DNA from: Umezawaea endophytica
GTDB taxonomy: Bacteria > Actinomycetota > Actinomycetes > Mycobacteriales > Pseudonocardiaceae
Direction: 5' to 3'
DNA: 60,810 bases
Assembly (NCBI RefSeq): GCF_025061645.1
Contig: NZ_JANYMP010000036.1
Coordinates: forward strand, 28,447 to 89,256
Shown here: piece after piece, positions 51,806 through 60,404 of the stretch
Layout of the letters: each line of letters begins with the position of its first letter
Position numbering within the stretch: position 1 is the first letter of the stretch
Translations under genes and position numbers: made by a program
The notes under the pieces: generated by a model
The model's database searches: none
What the model was told of the DNA's origin: nothing
Seen by the model: only the letters and a program-made list of their open reading frames with translations

Positions 51806-53755
51806 ATGCCTGAGCGGTTCGATGTGCATAACGTCGTCAGCGGCGAAGTGACGGGGACTGTTGTACAGGCCGGAGAGGTCGTCATAGGACGTGTGCGGCC
51901 GCGGCCGCCGCCCCGGCAGTTGCCCGCCTCGCCGTCATGCTTTGTGGGCAGGACTGGAGACTTGGCTGGTCTGGCTAGCAGTCCTGGGGTTCACGCGATA
52001 GTTGGAATCGGCGGTATAGGCAAGACGTGGCTGGTGGTGCACTGGGCACATGCCAACCGACACCGATTTCCGGATGGTCAACTGTTTGTCGACTTGCGTG
52101 GGTTTTCCCCGGATCAGCCGATGGTTCCCGCTGTCGCAGTACGAGGGTTCCTCGACGCTCTCGGCGCCGTTGACCTACCACCTGACCCACATGCCCAGGT
52201 TGGGCTCTATCGAAGCCTGACCGCAGACAAGCGGCTGCTGGTCGTACTCGACAATGCTGCCGACGCGGCCCAAGTGGAGTCGCTGTTGCCCGGTGGGTCT
52301 TCCTGCACGGTACTGGTGACCAGCCGTCGTCAGCTCACCTCGCTGATCACTCGGCACGGCACTGTGCACGTACGGCTCGGCCTGCTCCGTGACGTCGAGT
52401 CCCACCATCTATTCGTTGCGCGACTTGGGTCCGTCCGGGTCAACTCTGATCCTTTGGCTGTGCGGCGGATTGTGGAGCACTGTGCTGGACTGCCGCTCGC
52501 TCTGGCGATCGTGGCCAGTCGCGGCCAGATGTATCCCGAGATGCCGCTTGCACGGATCGCTGACGAGTTGGGGCAGCTCGATGATGAGGACCCGAGCAAC
52601 AGTGTGCCTGCGGTGCTGTGGTGGTCGTTGCGCGCGTTGACCGAGACGCAGTCGCGTGCCCTCGGTTTGCTCGCCGCCGCACCGGGACCGGACATTGGAC
52701 TCGCCGCCGTGGTCAGCCTCACGGGATCGGTGTCCGAACTGCCAGCTTTGGAGCGCCTGTGCCTGCTGGACAGGGTGCCTAGTGGGCGTTATCGCATGCA
52801 TGACTTAATTCGCGCCCATGTCCGTGTCGAGGATGTCGACGCCTTGCGGCGGGTAACCGACCACTACCTGTACACCGCCCATGAGGCAGATCGCCGCCTC
52901 CAGCCCCACGGTGCACCTGCGGTCCTGCCGCCGATGTCACGGGGATGCCAACCGGAAACGCCTGTAGACGTCGATGCGGCGCTGGCCTGGTTCGATGCGG
53001 AGCACCAGTGCCTGCTCGCTGCTGTCGACATCGCCGCGAAGCATGGGTGGCACGACGTTGTCTGGCACCTGGCGCGAACCCTGACCACCTACCACCACCG
53101 ACGGGATCAGCCTGACGCCGACATCCGCACCTGGGGCCTCACGCTGCGCGCACAGCCGCCAAGTTCGGCCCTGGTCACCTCCCAACGACGACTTGGCGAA
53201 GCTCTCGCTCGCGCTCACCGGGACTCCGAGGCTTTGACACACTTGCGGGAAGCACGCGTTCTCGCCGAGCACTTGGGGGACCTGCACCAGCTCTCTCACA
53301 CCCATCGCGCCCTGGCGTGGGCACTCGGCCGCAAAGGCGACGACTCCGACGCCCTGCACCACGCCGAGGAAAACTTGCGTCTGTCACGAGAACTCCACGA
53401 CACCATAAGCGAAGCCCACGCCCTGAACGCAGTCGCGTGGTTCACTGCCCGACTCGGCGACCTCGACCGGGCTCGCACGTTCGGTGAGGCTGCACTGGCC
53501 GCGTACCCCAATCCAGAAGGCGAGGCGTCCTGTCGGGAAACGCTCGGCTACATCGAATACCGTGCCCGCCGACCAACCAAGTCGATCGAGCACTACCAGC
53601 GAGCTCTCACCTTGCGCCGCACTCATGGCTACCTCAGGCATGTAGCCAATACCTTGCAGAGGATGGTTGCCCCACTGCGCGCTTTGGGGCGGGACGAGGA
53701 AGCTGACGCCAGATCACTGGAAGCAAGGGAACTGTTTACCCGACTTCAGGAATGA
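51806..53755 (+). CDS. NB-ARC ATPase with C-terminal TPR repeats, second copy
   Basis: 649 residues. A short leader VHNVVSGEVTGTVVQAGEVV (7-26) resembles residues 8-26 of the 3058-5166 protein. The NB-ARC core has P-loop GIGGIGKTW (67-75), LLVVLDNAADAAQVE, VLVTSRRQL, LPLALAI and MHD-like MHDLIRAHV. TPR-like repeats fill 450-640 (HHAEENLRLSRELHDTISEA; GEAALAAYPNPEGEASCRET). ATG 51806 is chosen; no clear ribosome binding site precedes it, so it may be leaderless. The Trp after the P-loop (GKTW) replaces the usual Thr and could weaken ATP binding. Confidence 0.85.
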   Translation: MPERFDVHNVVSGEVTGTVVQAGEVVIGRVRPRPPPRQLPASPSCFVGRTGDLAGLASSPGVHAIVGIGGIGKTWLVVHWAHANRHRFPDGQLFVDLRGFSPDQPMVPAVAVRGFLDALGAVDLPPDPHAQVGLYRSLTADKRLLVVLDNAADAAQVESLLPGGSSCTVLVTSRRQLTSLITRHGTVHVRLGLLRDVESHHLFVARLGSVRVNSDPLAVRRIVEHCAGLPLALAIVASRGQMYPEMPLARIADELGQLDDEDPSNSVPAVLWWSLRALTETQSRALGLLAAAPGPDIGLAAVVSLTGSVSELPALERLCLLDRVPSGRYRMHDLIRAHVRVEDVDALRRVTDHYLYTAHEADRRLQPHGAPAVLPPMSRGCQPETPVDVDAALAWFDAEHQCLLAAVDIAAKHGWHDVVWHLARTLTTYHHRRDQPDADIRTWGLTLRAQPPSSALVTSQRRLGEALARAHRDSEALTHLREARVLAEHLGDLHQLSHTHRALAWALGRKGDDSDALHHAEENLRLSRELHDTISEAHALNAVAWFTARLGDLDRARTFGEAALAAYPNPEGEASCRETLGYIEYRARRPTKSIEHYQRALTLRRTHGYLRHVANTLQRMVAPLRALGRDEEADARSLEARELFTRLQE

Positions 53756-54037
53756 CCCGCTACACGTCCATGGGTAGGTTTCTACGACGTCTCTGGGCGA
53801 CGTAGAGGTGCAGCAACAGTCCCGCTTCCGCTCATGGGCGCGGGTGGGCGTCACCAGCGAACGCCCCTCGACAGCACCGTCGTTACGTACGCTCATCAGC
53901 ACGACAGTGCATCCGTGACAGGCCCTGACAGCGGCATGCGAGGACGCGTTGCCCTTGCGAAAACCATTGGTGACCGACTTGCTCCGCTGATGTACTGATG
54001 GCCACCGTGAGCTTGCCGCGTGACGGAGGTAGTAGAT

Positions 54038-54793
54038 GTGAGCAGCTACAACGCGCTCGCCGAGGTGTACGAGTGGCTCATCTCGGATGCAAAGCTGGCT
54101 CCGGCCGAGTTCGCTGCATCGTTCGATGACGTCCTCAGTCTTCTGCCGTCGAACGCTCACGTCCTCGATTGTTCTTGCGGGACCGGACAGTTGGCGGTCG
54201 GTCTCGCTGGTCTTGGCATGCACGTTGTCGCGACTGACGCCAGCGAAGCGATGGTTCGTCGGACTGCTGAGTTGTCTGAGGAGTTCAGGGCATCTGTCCG
54301 GACAGTGCGGGCGGACTGGCAGGAGTTGCCCGACCATTTCGATGACGACACCTTCGACATGGTGTTCTGCGTTGGCAACTCGCTGCACCATGCCGAGGGC
54401 GCGCGAGGCAGGGTTGCTGCTCTGGAGTCGATGTCACGGCTTCTGCGCCGTGGCGGGCGCTTGGTACTCACCTCCCGCACGTGGGAACTCGTGAGGGCCA
54501 GAGGTTCCCGGCTGGACATCGGTGACCGACTCGTCCGCCGGAACGGTCGCGATGCCGTCGTGGTCTACCGCTGGGACATTGCGCCGAACTGGGAGGACGA
54601 GCACCACATCGAGATTGCGATCGCGCAAGTGGATACGGCTGGGTCGGTTCTTGCCCGCTCGGAACTGCTGTCGAGCTGGCCCTACCGATACGAAGAGCTC
54701 GAAGTCGAGTTGCACCGGGTCGGACTCCAGACGGAAATGAGCACGTTCAACCCTGAGGCCGAGAACTACATGGTGGTGGCGAGCAAGGTATAG
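54038..54793 (+). CDS. Class I SAM-dependent methyltransferase
   Basis: 251 residues. Motif I is HVLDCSCGTGQLAVGL (41-56), the acidic end of strand 2 is in VVATDAS, and the post-motif is FDMVFCVGNSLHHAEG. The N-terminal SSYNALAEVYEWLISDA is typical of small-molecule (glycine N-methyltransferase-like) enzymes. GTG 54038 has GGAGG 9 nt upstream and is preferred over GTG 54020. Monocistronic, 282 bp after the NB-ARC gene. Substrate unknown. No gene is seen in 53756-54037. Confidence 0.9.
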   Translation: MSSYNALAEVYEWLISDAKLAPAEFAASFDDVLSLLPSNAHVLDCSCGTGQLAVGLAGLGMHVVATDASEAMVRRTAELSEEFRASVRTVRADWQELPDHFDDDTFDMVFCVGNSLHHAEGARGRVAALESMSRLLRRGGRLVLTSRTWELVRARGSRLDIGDRLVRRNGRDAVVVYRWDIAPNWEDEHHIEIAIAQVDTAGSVLARSELLSSWPYRYEELEVELHRVGLQTEMSTFNPEAENYMVVASKV

Positions 54794-54971
54794 CCAACGG
54801 GCTGTCAGTCCGTGGCCGGACCGCGCGGTTGCGACCAGGAGGCTTGCGTCCTCTCGTCGGCAGAGTTGAACTTGGTGATCTCTGCTGGAAGTCGATGCTC
54901 GCAGGGGCACGCAACACCATGCCCGAGTCCAGTGCTTGGCCCTGCCACCTGGGTCGGTCGACCGGGAACGA

Positions 54972-54998
54972 GGCCCGTCGTTCGGGGAACGACGGGCC
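54972..54998. terminator. Terminator hairpin between convergent genes
   Basis: GGCCCGTCGTT and its complement flank loop CGGGG, followed by TTTCG on the plus strand. It sits 10 bp after the stop of the leftward lectin-like gene and can end both transcripts. Confidence 0.7.
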
Positions 54999-55008
54999 TT
55001 TCGACCCA

Positions 55009-55506
55009 CTACCAGCGCTGGTACGCGCTGTTGTTGCGCCCGAACGTCCGCAGCCCGAAGTCCCAGCTATGGTCGATCACGCGGCGGGTCTGCTGGTTCT
55101 CCAGCGTGACCGTGCCGTCGGCCCACTGCGTCACGTACCAGCTCTGGTAGGTGTTGGCGTAGCACGGAACCGTGCGGAACCCGTACTCGAAGCTGTCGTC
55201 CAGGCAGCGCCCGGTCACCACGTTCCTGATCTCGAACGTGTTGTCCGCCCACCGGTGGACGTTCCACAACTGGTGGTCGTTGTTGTAGTTGGGCAGCGCG
55301 CGCAGCCCGTACTCCCAGCTATCGTCGAGGTACTGGCCGGTGGCCTGGTTGCGGTACCGGTCGAAGAAGTCGAGCGCGGTGACGTCCTGCGTGCTGATCC
55401 CGTAACCGCTGCGCCCGCTCCCCTCGGCGCCCGCAGGAAGGGTGAACGCCGCCATCGACAGCAGCACGAGCACTGCGGCGAGCACCCTCGCGATCATGAT
55501 CCTCAT
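55009..55506 (-). CDS. Secreted beta-trefoil-like (RICIN/lectin-type) protein
   Basis: 165 residues. A Sec signal peptide (ARVLAAVLVLLSMAAFTLPA, cleavage after AGA) is followed by three similar repeats of about 45 residues, each with a D-S/D-S-W/F-E/D-YGLR or FGLR core and a W/Y-x-W or QRW ending: YLDDSWEYGLRALPNYNNDH, CLDDSFEYGFRTVPCYANTY and VIDHSWDFGLRTFGRNNSAY. Threefold repetition and the Q-x-W positions fit a beta-trefoil carbohydrate-binding domain without a catalytic partner. ATG 55506 opens the gene. Probably binds sugars or the cell surface outside the cell. Confidence 0.75.
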   Translation of the reverse strand: MRIMIARVLAAVLVLLSMAAFTLPAGAEGSGRSGYGISTQDVTALDFFDRYRNQATGQYLDDSWEYGLRALPNYNNDHQLWNVHRWADNTFEIRNVVTGRCLDDSFEYGFRTVPCYANTYQSWYVTQWADGTVTLENQQTRRVIDHSWDFGLRTFGRNNSAYQRW

Positions 55507-55557
55507 GTATGGAACCCCCTGTACGAACTTCGGATCCTCGTTGGATCACGACCAGCT

Positions 55558-56322
55558 TCACGGTGTGACGTACAGGTCGTGCACAGATCGCGCACACAGC
55601 GTGCCGTCGAGGATCGCGCGGTGGATCCGGCGCAGGGCGTGGCCGGGTTCGACGCCGAGTTCGGCCACGCAGAACGCGCGTGCCCTGCGGTAGGCGGTGA
55701 GGGCTTCGGCCTGTCTGCCCGCGGCGTGCAGGCCGCGCATAAGTTGGGCCCAGAAGGCTTCGCGCTGCGGGTGCTCGGCGACGAGCCGGTACAGGTCTCC
55801 CACGGTGTCGGCGTGCCCGCCCGCGAGCAGCCGCGTCTCGACGGAGCGTTCGACGGTGGCGAGCCGTCGTTCCTCGATCGCCGTGGCTTCCGCGAGCAGC
55901 GCGGGGCCGGTGAGGCGCAGACCGTCGAGGACGTTGCCACGCCACAGTGCCAGCGCGTGTCCGTAGTGGCCCGCCGCGGTGGCGTAGTCGTGATCGCGCT
56001 CGGCGCGCAGGCCGTGTCGTCGTGACTGCTCGAAGACCGCCAGGTCGAAGTCTTCGGGGCGCACGCGGAGTTCGTAACCGTCGGGGTGGCTCACGATGGC
56101 GCTTCCCAGCGCGCGGCGCAGTCCGGCCACGTAGGTGCGCAGGTTCGCGCGCAGCGAGGCGGGCGGCAGTTCCCACACGGCGCGGGCCAGGTAGTCCACG
56201 GTGGCGACGCGGCCCGCCCGGATCAGCAGCGCGGCCAGCACCGCGCGTTGGCGGGGACCGCCCAACGGCACCTGCGCCCCGTCGCGACGCACCTCGAGCG
56301 TTCCCAGCATCCGGTATTTCAT
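55558..56322 (-). CDS. SARP-type (BTAD) transcriptional activator
   Basis: 254 residues. An OmpR-like winged helix starts MKYRMLGTLEVRRDGAQVPL and GPRQRAVLAALLIRAGRVAT, with YVAGLRRALGSAIVSHPDGY as its recognition and wing region. The bacterial transcriptional activation domain follows at about 95-245 (FDLAVFEQSRRHG; AEATAIEERRLATVERSVET; RLVAEHPQREAFWAQLMRGL). This is the minimal SARP size, as in activators of antibiotic clusters. ATG 56322 is the natural start. It is divergent from the large XRE-BTAD-NB-ARC gene with 145 bp between, and 51 bp upstream of the lectin-like gene, which it may co-transcribe. Confidence 0.9.
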   Translation of the reverse strand: MKYRMLGTLEVRRDGAQVPLGGPRQRAVLAALLIRAGRVATVDYLARAVWELPPASLRANLRTYVAGLRRALGSAIVSHPDGYELRVRPEDFDLAVFEQSRRHGLRAERDHDYATAAGHYGHALALWRGNVLDGLRLTGPALLAEATAIEERRLATVERSVETRLLAGGHADTVGDLYRLVAEHPQREAFWAQLMRGLHAAGRQAEALTAYRRARAFCVAELGVEPGHALRRIHRAILDGTLCARSVHDLYVTP

Positions 56323-56467
56323 CCGACCCCCCGGTCTCTTGTCTGATGGATCTATCGTGCTGGTGGGGGGTTCGAGGTCGATCAAGGCAGGGGCCGCCGG
56401 AACGAGCTGGTGGGCCGGTGGGGGCCGGGTCGACTGCGGGTTCGGTACGGGAGGGGGGAGTTGCCGT

Positions 56468-59400
56468 ATGGGCCATGAGGGGTTGGGCGAGGTCGTAGCC
56501 GCGCGCAGGCGGGCCGCGGTGATCACGCAGCGGGAGTTGGCCGAACGGGCGGGGCTGAGCGTGGGGGCGGTGCGGGACATCGAGCAGGGCCGCACGCGGT
56601 CGCCGAGGCCTGCCGCCATCCGCAGCCTGGGTGCGGTGCTCGGGCTGACGGCCGAGGAGTTGGCGCCGCACATCGGCAGCCCGCTGCGGTTGAGCGTGCT
56701 CGGGCCGCTGGAGGTGTCGGTGCGTGCCCAGCCGGTCGACCTCGGTTCGGTGAAGCAACGCGCGGTGCTCGCCGTGCTCGCGTTGTCCCCCAACACTGCG
56801 GTGCACCGGGACGCGATCGTGGAGGCGGTGTGGGGCGGTAGCACGCCCGACGGGTCAGCGGGCTTGATCTCGACGTACGTGAGCCAGCTACGGCGGGCAC
56901 TGCGGGTGGAGCGGCCCGTTCGGCGGCGTGAGCTGCTGGTGTCCGAGGGCAGGCGGTACCGGCTGGTCGTCGGCGACGACGAGCACGACCTGCTGGAGTT
57001 CCGGTCGCTGGTGCGGCGGGCGGAGGACTCCGGCGACCCGGAGGTCGAGCTGGACCTGCTCGCGCGGGCGGCTCGGCTGTTCCGGGGCGAGCCGCTGGCC
57101 GACTTCGAGGACCTCCGGTCGCTGCCCGAGATCGCCGCGATCCGGTTCGAGCGGGTCGAGTCCGTGCTCGCGCTCGCCGACGTCGGGTTGGCGCTGGGCA
57201 GACCGGAGGTCGTGCTGCCGCGGCTGCGTCGAGTCGCGGACGCCGAGCCGCTGCACAGCGGGGTCCAGGCCAGGCTGATGCTCGTGCTGGCGGCCGACGG
57301 GCAGGCGGCCGCCGCGCTGCGGGTGTTCGAGACTGCCCGGCAGGGGCTGGCCGACGAGCTGGGGCTGGACCCGGACGGCGTGCTGCTGGCCGCGCGGCAG
57401 CGCGTGCTGCGCCAGGAGCTGTCCGCGGCGTCGGCACCGCCGGTGGCGGTGCCCGCGCAACTGCCGCCGGACACCCCCGACTTCACCGGCCGCCGGGTCG
57501 AGATCACGCGGCTGTGCGGACTGCTCACCGCTCCCCGCCGGACGACCGCCGTGTGCGCGATCACCGGCGCGGGCGGCATGGGCAAGACCACACTCGCCAC
57601 GCACGTCGGCCACCGGGTGCGGCACCTGTTCCCGGACGGCCAGCTACACCTCGACCTGCGCGGTACCAGCCGCGACGCGGTTCCGTCGAGCGAAGCGCTG
57701 GCCGAGGCCCTGCGTGCGCTCGGCGTGCCGCCGTCGTCGCTGCCCAACACCGAACGGGAACGGGTGACGCTGTACCGCAGCGTGCTCGCCGACCGGAAGG
57801 TGCTGGTGGTGCTGGACGACGCGCGGGACCCGGCGCACGTCCGGCCGCTGCTGCCCGGCTCGGCGGGCAGCGCGGTCCTCATCACCAGCAGGCACAACAT
57901 GGCGGTCCTGCCCGGTGTGCGGACGTGCGGTCTCGACCCGCTGTCGGAGGCGGAGTCCGTGGCGCTGCTGTGCCGCGTGGCGGGCTCGCGCGACACCGCC
58001 GGAGCCCGCTCGCAGGCCCGGAGGTGCGGCGGCATGCCGTTGGCGTTGCGGGTGGCGGGCGCCCGCGCCGGCATCGGCGACGGGTGGGCCGCCGCGGGCG
58101 GGCTGGCCGAGTTCGAGGTGGACGACCTGTCTGTCGCCACGAGTGTCGGGGTGAGCGTCGACCTGCTCGACGACCGAGCGGCAACGCTGTTCCGCACGCT
58201 GGGCCTGCTGGAGAGCCCGCGCTTCACGGCGCCGGTCGCCGCGCGCCTGCTCGACGTGACCGAGACCGACGCCGCGACGGCGCTGGCCGCGCTGACCCGC
58301 GTGCACCTGGTCGACCGGCGCCTGGGCATGCACGACCTGGTCCGGCTCTACGCCGCCGAACGCGCTGCCACCGAGCCGGAGCCGGTCCGGCGCGCGGCAC
58401 TGCGCCGGGTGCTGCGGTGGTACCTGGTGTCGGCGCGGCGGGCGTCCTTGCTGGTGATGCCATCGATCCGGATGGAGGACGACGGTGCGGAGGACGAGTC
58501 CGGGGCACCACTGGCCACTGTGGACCAAGCGCTGGCGTGGCTGGAGTCGGAGCGGACGAACCTGATGTCGCTGCAACGGCAGGCGCTGTCCGACCTGGGC
58601 CTGGACGACCTCGGCGTGCTGCTGGTGCGGCCGTTGCAGGCGGCGTTCAACGAGTGGGGCGTGAGCGAACGGTGGGAGGAGAACCTGCGGCTGGCACGCG
58701 AGGTCACCCGGCGCACGGGCGATCTCGCCCGGCAGGGATACGTCGTGCGTGCCCTCGCGCGGTCGGTCGGGTGCTACGACCTGGCCGCGAGCACGGCTCT
58801 TTACGTCGAGGCGATCGGGTTGTACCGCGCGGCGGGCGACCACGCGAACGAGCTGCACGTCCGGATCAACCTCGGCGTCTCGCTGCACAACTCGGGTGAC
58901 CTGGCGGGCGCGGTCTCCTGCTACGAGGACGCGCTGGCGGGCGTGCACGCGGACGACCGGCGGGTGGAGGGCTACGCGCTGGTCAACCTCGCCGCGGCCC
59001 ACCGCGACCTCGGGAGAGCAGACCTGGCCGCCGACCACGACCGCCGGGCGCTGGCCGTCGCCCAGGACCTCGGCGACCGGCACCTCGAGTTCGACGTGAC
59101 CGACGACCTCGCGTGCACCTACCGCGCGTTGGCCGACTACCCCGCCGCCGTGGCCGTCCACGAGGCCGCGCTCAAACTGGTGCGGGAGCTCAACGACCCG
59201 ATCCGCGAGGCGATCGTGCACTCCAGCCTGGGCCGGACGCTGTTGGCGAGCGGCGACGCGGCCGGTGCGACAGGCGTGCTGCTCGCGGCCGTGGCGGCGC
59301 TGGAGGAGAGCGGCGAGGACTACGAGCACGGGCGCGCACTGCACCTGCTCGGCCGCGCCAACCTCGCGACCGGCGACGGCGGGGCCGCGCGGTCGTGCCT

Positions 59401-59491
59401 GCGGCGCGCGATGGCGTTGCTGACCCGGCTGAAGTCCCAGGAGGCCGACGACGTGCGCGCGCTCCTCGACGAGATCACCCCGACAGGCTGA
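56468..59491 (+). CDS. XRE-HTH / BTAD / NB-ARC / TPR regulator (AfsR-like)
   Basis: 1007 residues. Domains in order: XRE helix-turn-helix (7-66, TQRELAERAGLSVGAVRDIE), an OmpR-type winged helix plus BTAD (72-320), NB-ARC with P-loop GAGGMGKTT (367-375), LVVLDDARDPAHVRPLLPGS, CGGMPLALRV and MHDLVRLYA, then TPR repeats (about 770-1000). It thus carries two DNA-binding units at the N-terminus, where AfsR carries only the winged helix. ATG 56468 has a GGAGGGGGGAG stretch upstream. A STAND-controlled activator, probably of secondary metabolism or of the divergent SARP/lectin pair. Confidence 0.9.
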   Translation: MGHEGLGEVVAARRRAAVITQRELAERAGLSVGAVRDIEQGRTRSPRPAAIRSLGAVLGLTAEELAPHIGSPLRLSVLGPLEVSVRAQPVDLGSVKQRAVLAVLALSPNTAVHRDAIVEAVWGGSTPDGSAGLISTYVSQLRRALRVERPVRRRELLVSEGRRYRLVVGDDEHDLLEFRSLVRRAEDSGDPEVELDLLARAARLFRGEPLADFEDLRSLPEIAAIRFERVESVLALADVGLALGRPEVVLPRLRRVADAEPLHSGVQARLMLVLAADGQAAAALRVFETARQGLADELGLDPDGVLLAARQRVLRQELSAASAPPVAVPAQLPPDTPDFTGRRVEITRLCGLLTAPRRTTAVCAITGAGGMGKTTLATHVGHRVRHLFPDGQLHLDLRGTSRDAVPSSEALAEALRALGVPPSSLPNTERERVTLYRSVLADRKVLVVLDDARDPAHVRPLLPGSAGSAVLITSRHNMAVLPGVRTCGLDPLSEAESVALLCRVAGSRDTAGARSQARRCGGMPLALRVAGARAGIGDGWAAAGGLAEFEVDDLSVATSVGVSVDLLDDRAATLFRTLGLLESPRFTAPVAARLLDVTETDAATALAALTRVHLVDRRLGMHDLVRLYAAERAATEPEPVRRAALRRVLRWYLVSARRASLLVMPSIRMEDDGAEDESGAPLATVDQALAWLESERTNLMSLQRQALSDLGLDDLGVLLVRPLQAAFNEWGVSERWEENLRLAREVTRRTGDLARQGYVVRALARSVGCYDLAASTALYVEAIGLYRAAGDHANELHVRINLGVSLHNSGDLAGAVSCYEDALAGVHADDRRVEGYALVNLAAAHRDLGRADLAADHDRRALAVAQDLGDRHLEFDVTDDLACTYRALADYPAAVAVHEAALKLVRELNDPIREAIVHSSLGRTLLASGDAAGATGVLLAAVAALEESGEDYEHGRALHLLGRANLATGDGGAARSCLRRAMALLTRLKSQEADDVRALLDEITPTG

Positions 59492-59666
59492 GTCGAGCCA
59501 CAGGTCGAATGGGCGACTTCGCCGATTCCGCGCATCGGCCGTCGCTGGCAGGGAGCGACTCCTCAGCAGAGCGCTCGCCCGGCGTCAACCGGAGAGATCC
59601 TCTTGACCACGTGTATGCGCCGCAGGAGGATCGGCTCGGATGACGTCATGCCGGCGAGGGGGGAAA

Positions 59667-60263
59667 ATGCCGCTCGGAATTGCGAAGAAGCAGCAGGCGG
59701 TGGTGTCCCACCGGATGAATTTCCTCGGGCAATCGAGCGGGCCGTCCACCGTGTCGTGGAAGTACCAAGGCGTCAAACGGGAGCTGGTTCGTCCCGATGA
59801 TGGACAACCTGCGACACGATTACCAGTCCGATGCGGAGAATGCGCCGAGGAACTGACCTTCACCGTGCACAGCGTCGCGGCCACACGCCGACGGCAGGGC
59901 TACTGGCGAGCAGCCACTTGGGCGTGCGTGGTGCTCTTCCTCGCCGGGGTCGCGGGCCTCATCGCGGGCCAGGTCGTCTGGGGTCCCGTGGCGATGGCCC
60001 TGGGCTTCGTCGCCGGTTGGATCATCGGATCGACCGCGGCGGAAGAGGTCGGCGTCACCGGTCACGGCAACGCCGTGCGACTGACCATACCCAAGCACCA
60101 CATCGCCCTCACCGAACCGCCGCCCGAGGGCATGCCCGAGCTGGTGTGCGCGCGGTGCGGCCATCAGGAGGATTTCCCGCAGGGAAGCCATCTCCGCAAG
60201 AGCTACGTCCAACAGCGGTACCAGGACGCACAGGCTCGTTTCGCAAAACACCGCTGCCGCTGA
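59667..60263 (+). CDS. Two-helix membrane protein with zinc-ribbon-like CxxC pairs
   Basis: 198 residues. A CGEC pair (about 57-60, RCGECAEEL) precedes two adjacent membrane helices (ATWACVVLFLAGVAGLIAGQ and VAMALGFVAGWIIGSTAAEE). A CARC pair (VCARCGHQEDF) then lies in the C-terminal tail. The two pairs could form one zinc ribbon on the cytoplasmic side. ATG 59667 has GAGGGGGG just upstream and is preferred over ATG 59640. No family recognised. It stands between the large regulator and the oxidoreductase. Confidence 0.7.
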   Translation: MPLGIAKKQQAVVSHRMNFLGQSSGPSTVSWKYQGVKRELVRPDDGQPATRLPVRCGECAEELTFTVHSVAATRRRQGYWRAATWACVVLFLAGVAGLIAGQVVWGPVAMALGFVAGWIIGSTAAEEVGVTGHGNAVRLTIPKHHIALTEPPPEGMPELVCARCGHQEDFPQGSHLRKSYVQQRYQDAQARFAKHRCR

Positions 60264-60404
60264 CCTGCGGGCAACGACCAGCCTGGCCCTGCCTCAGCCA
60301 ACTCGAAAGCGGTCTGGCCCGCTGGGTGTACTGGATGAGCCGGACGAAACCGCCGTCATCGAAGGGGCTGGCGTGGAACCGCTACGCGTTTCGGCGTGTG
60401 CCGG

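Noticed and set aside
55558-58329. 923-codon minus-strand frame continuing upstream of the SARP gene
   Set aside because: Only its last 254 codons are the SARP protein; the rest is Ser/Arg/Pro-rich antisense of the XRE-BTAD-NB-ARC gene, and a natural ATG exists at 56322.
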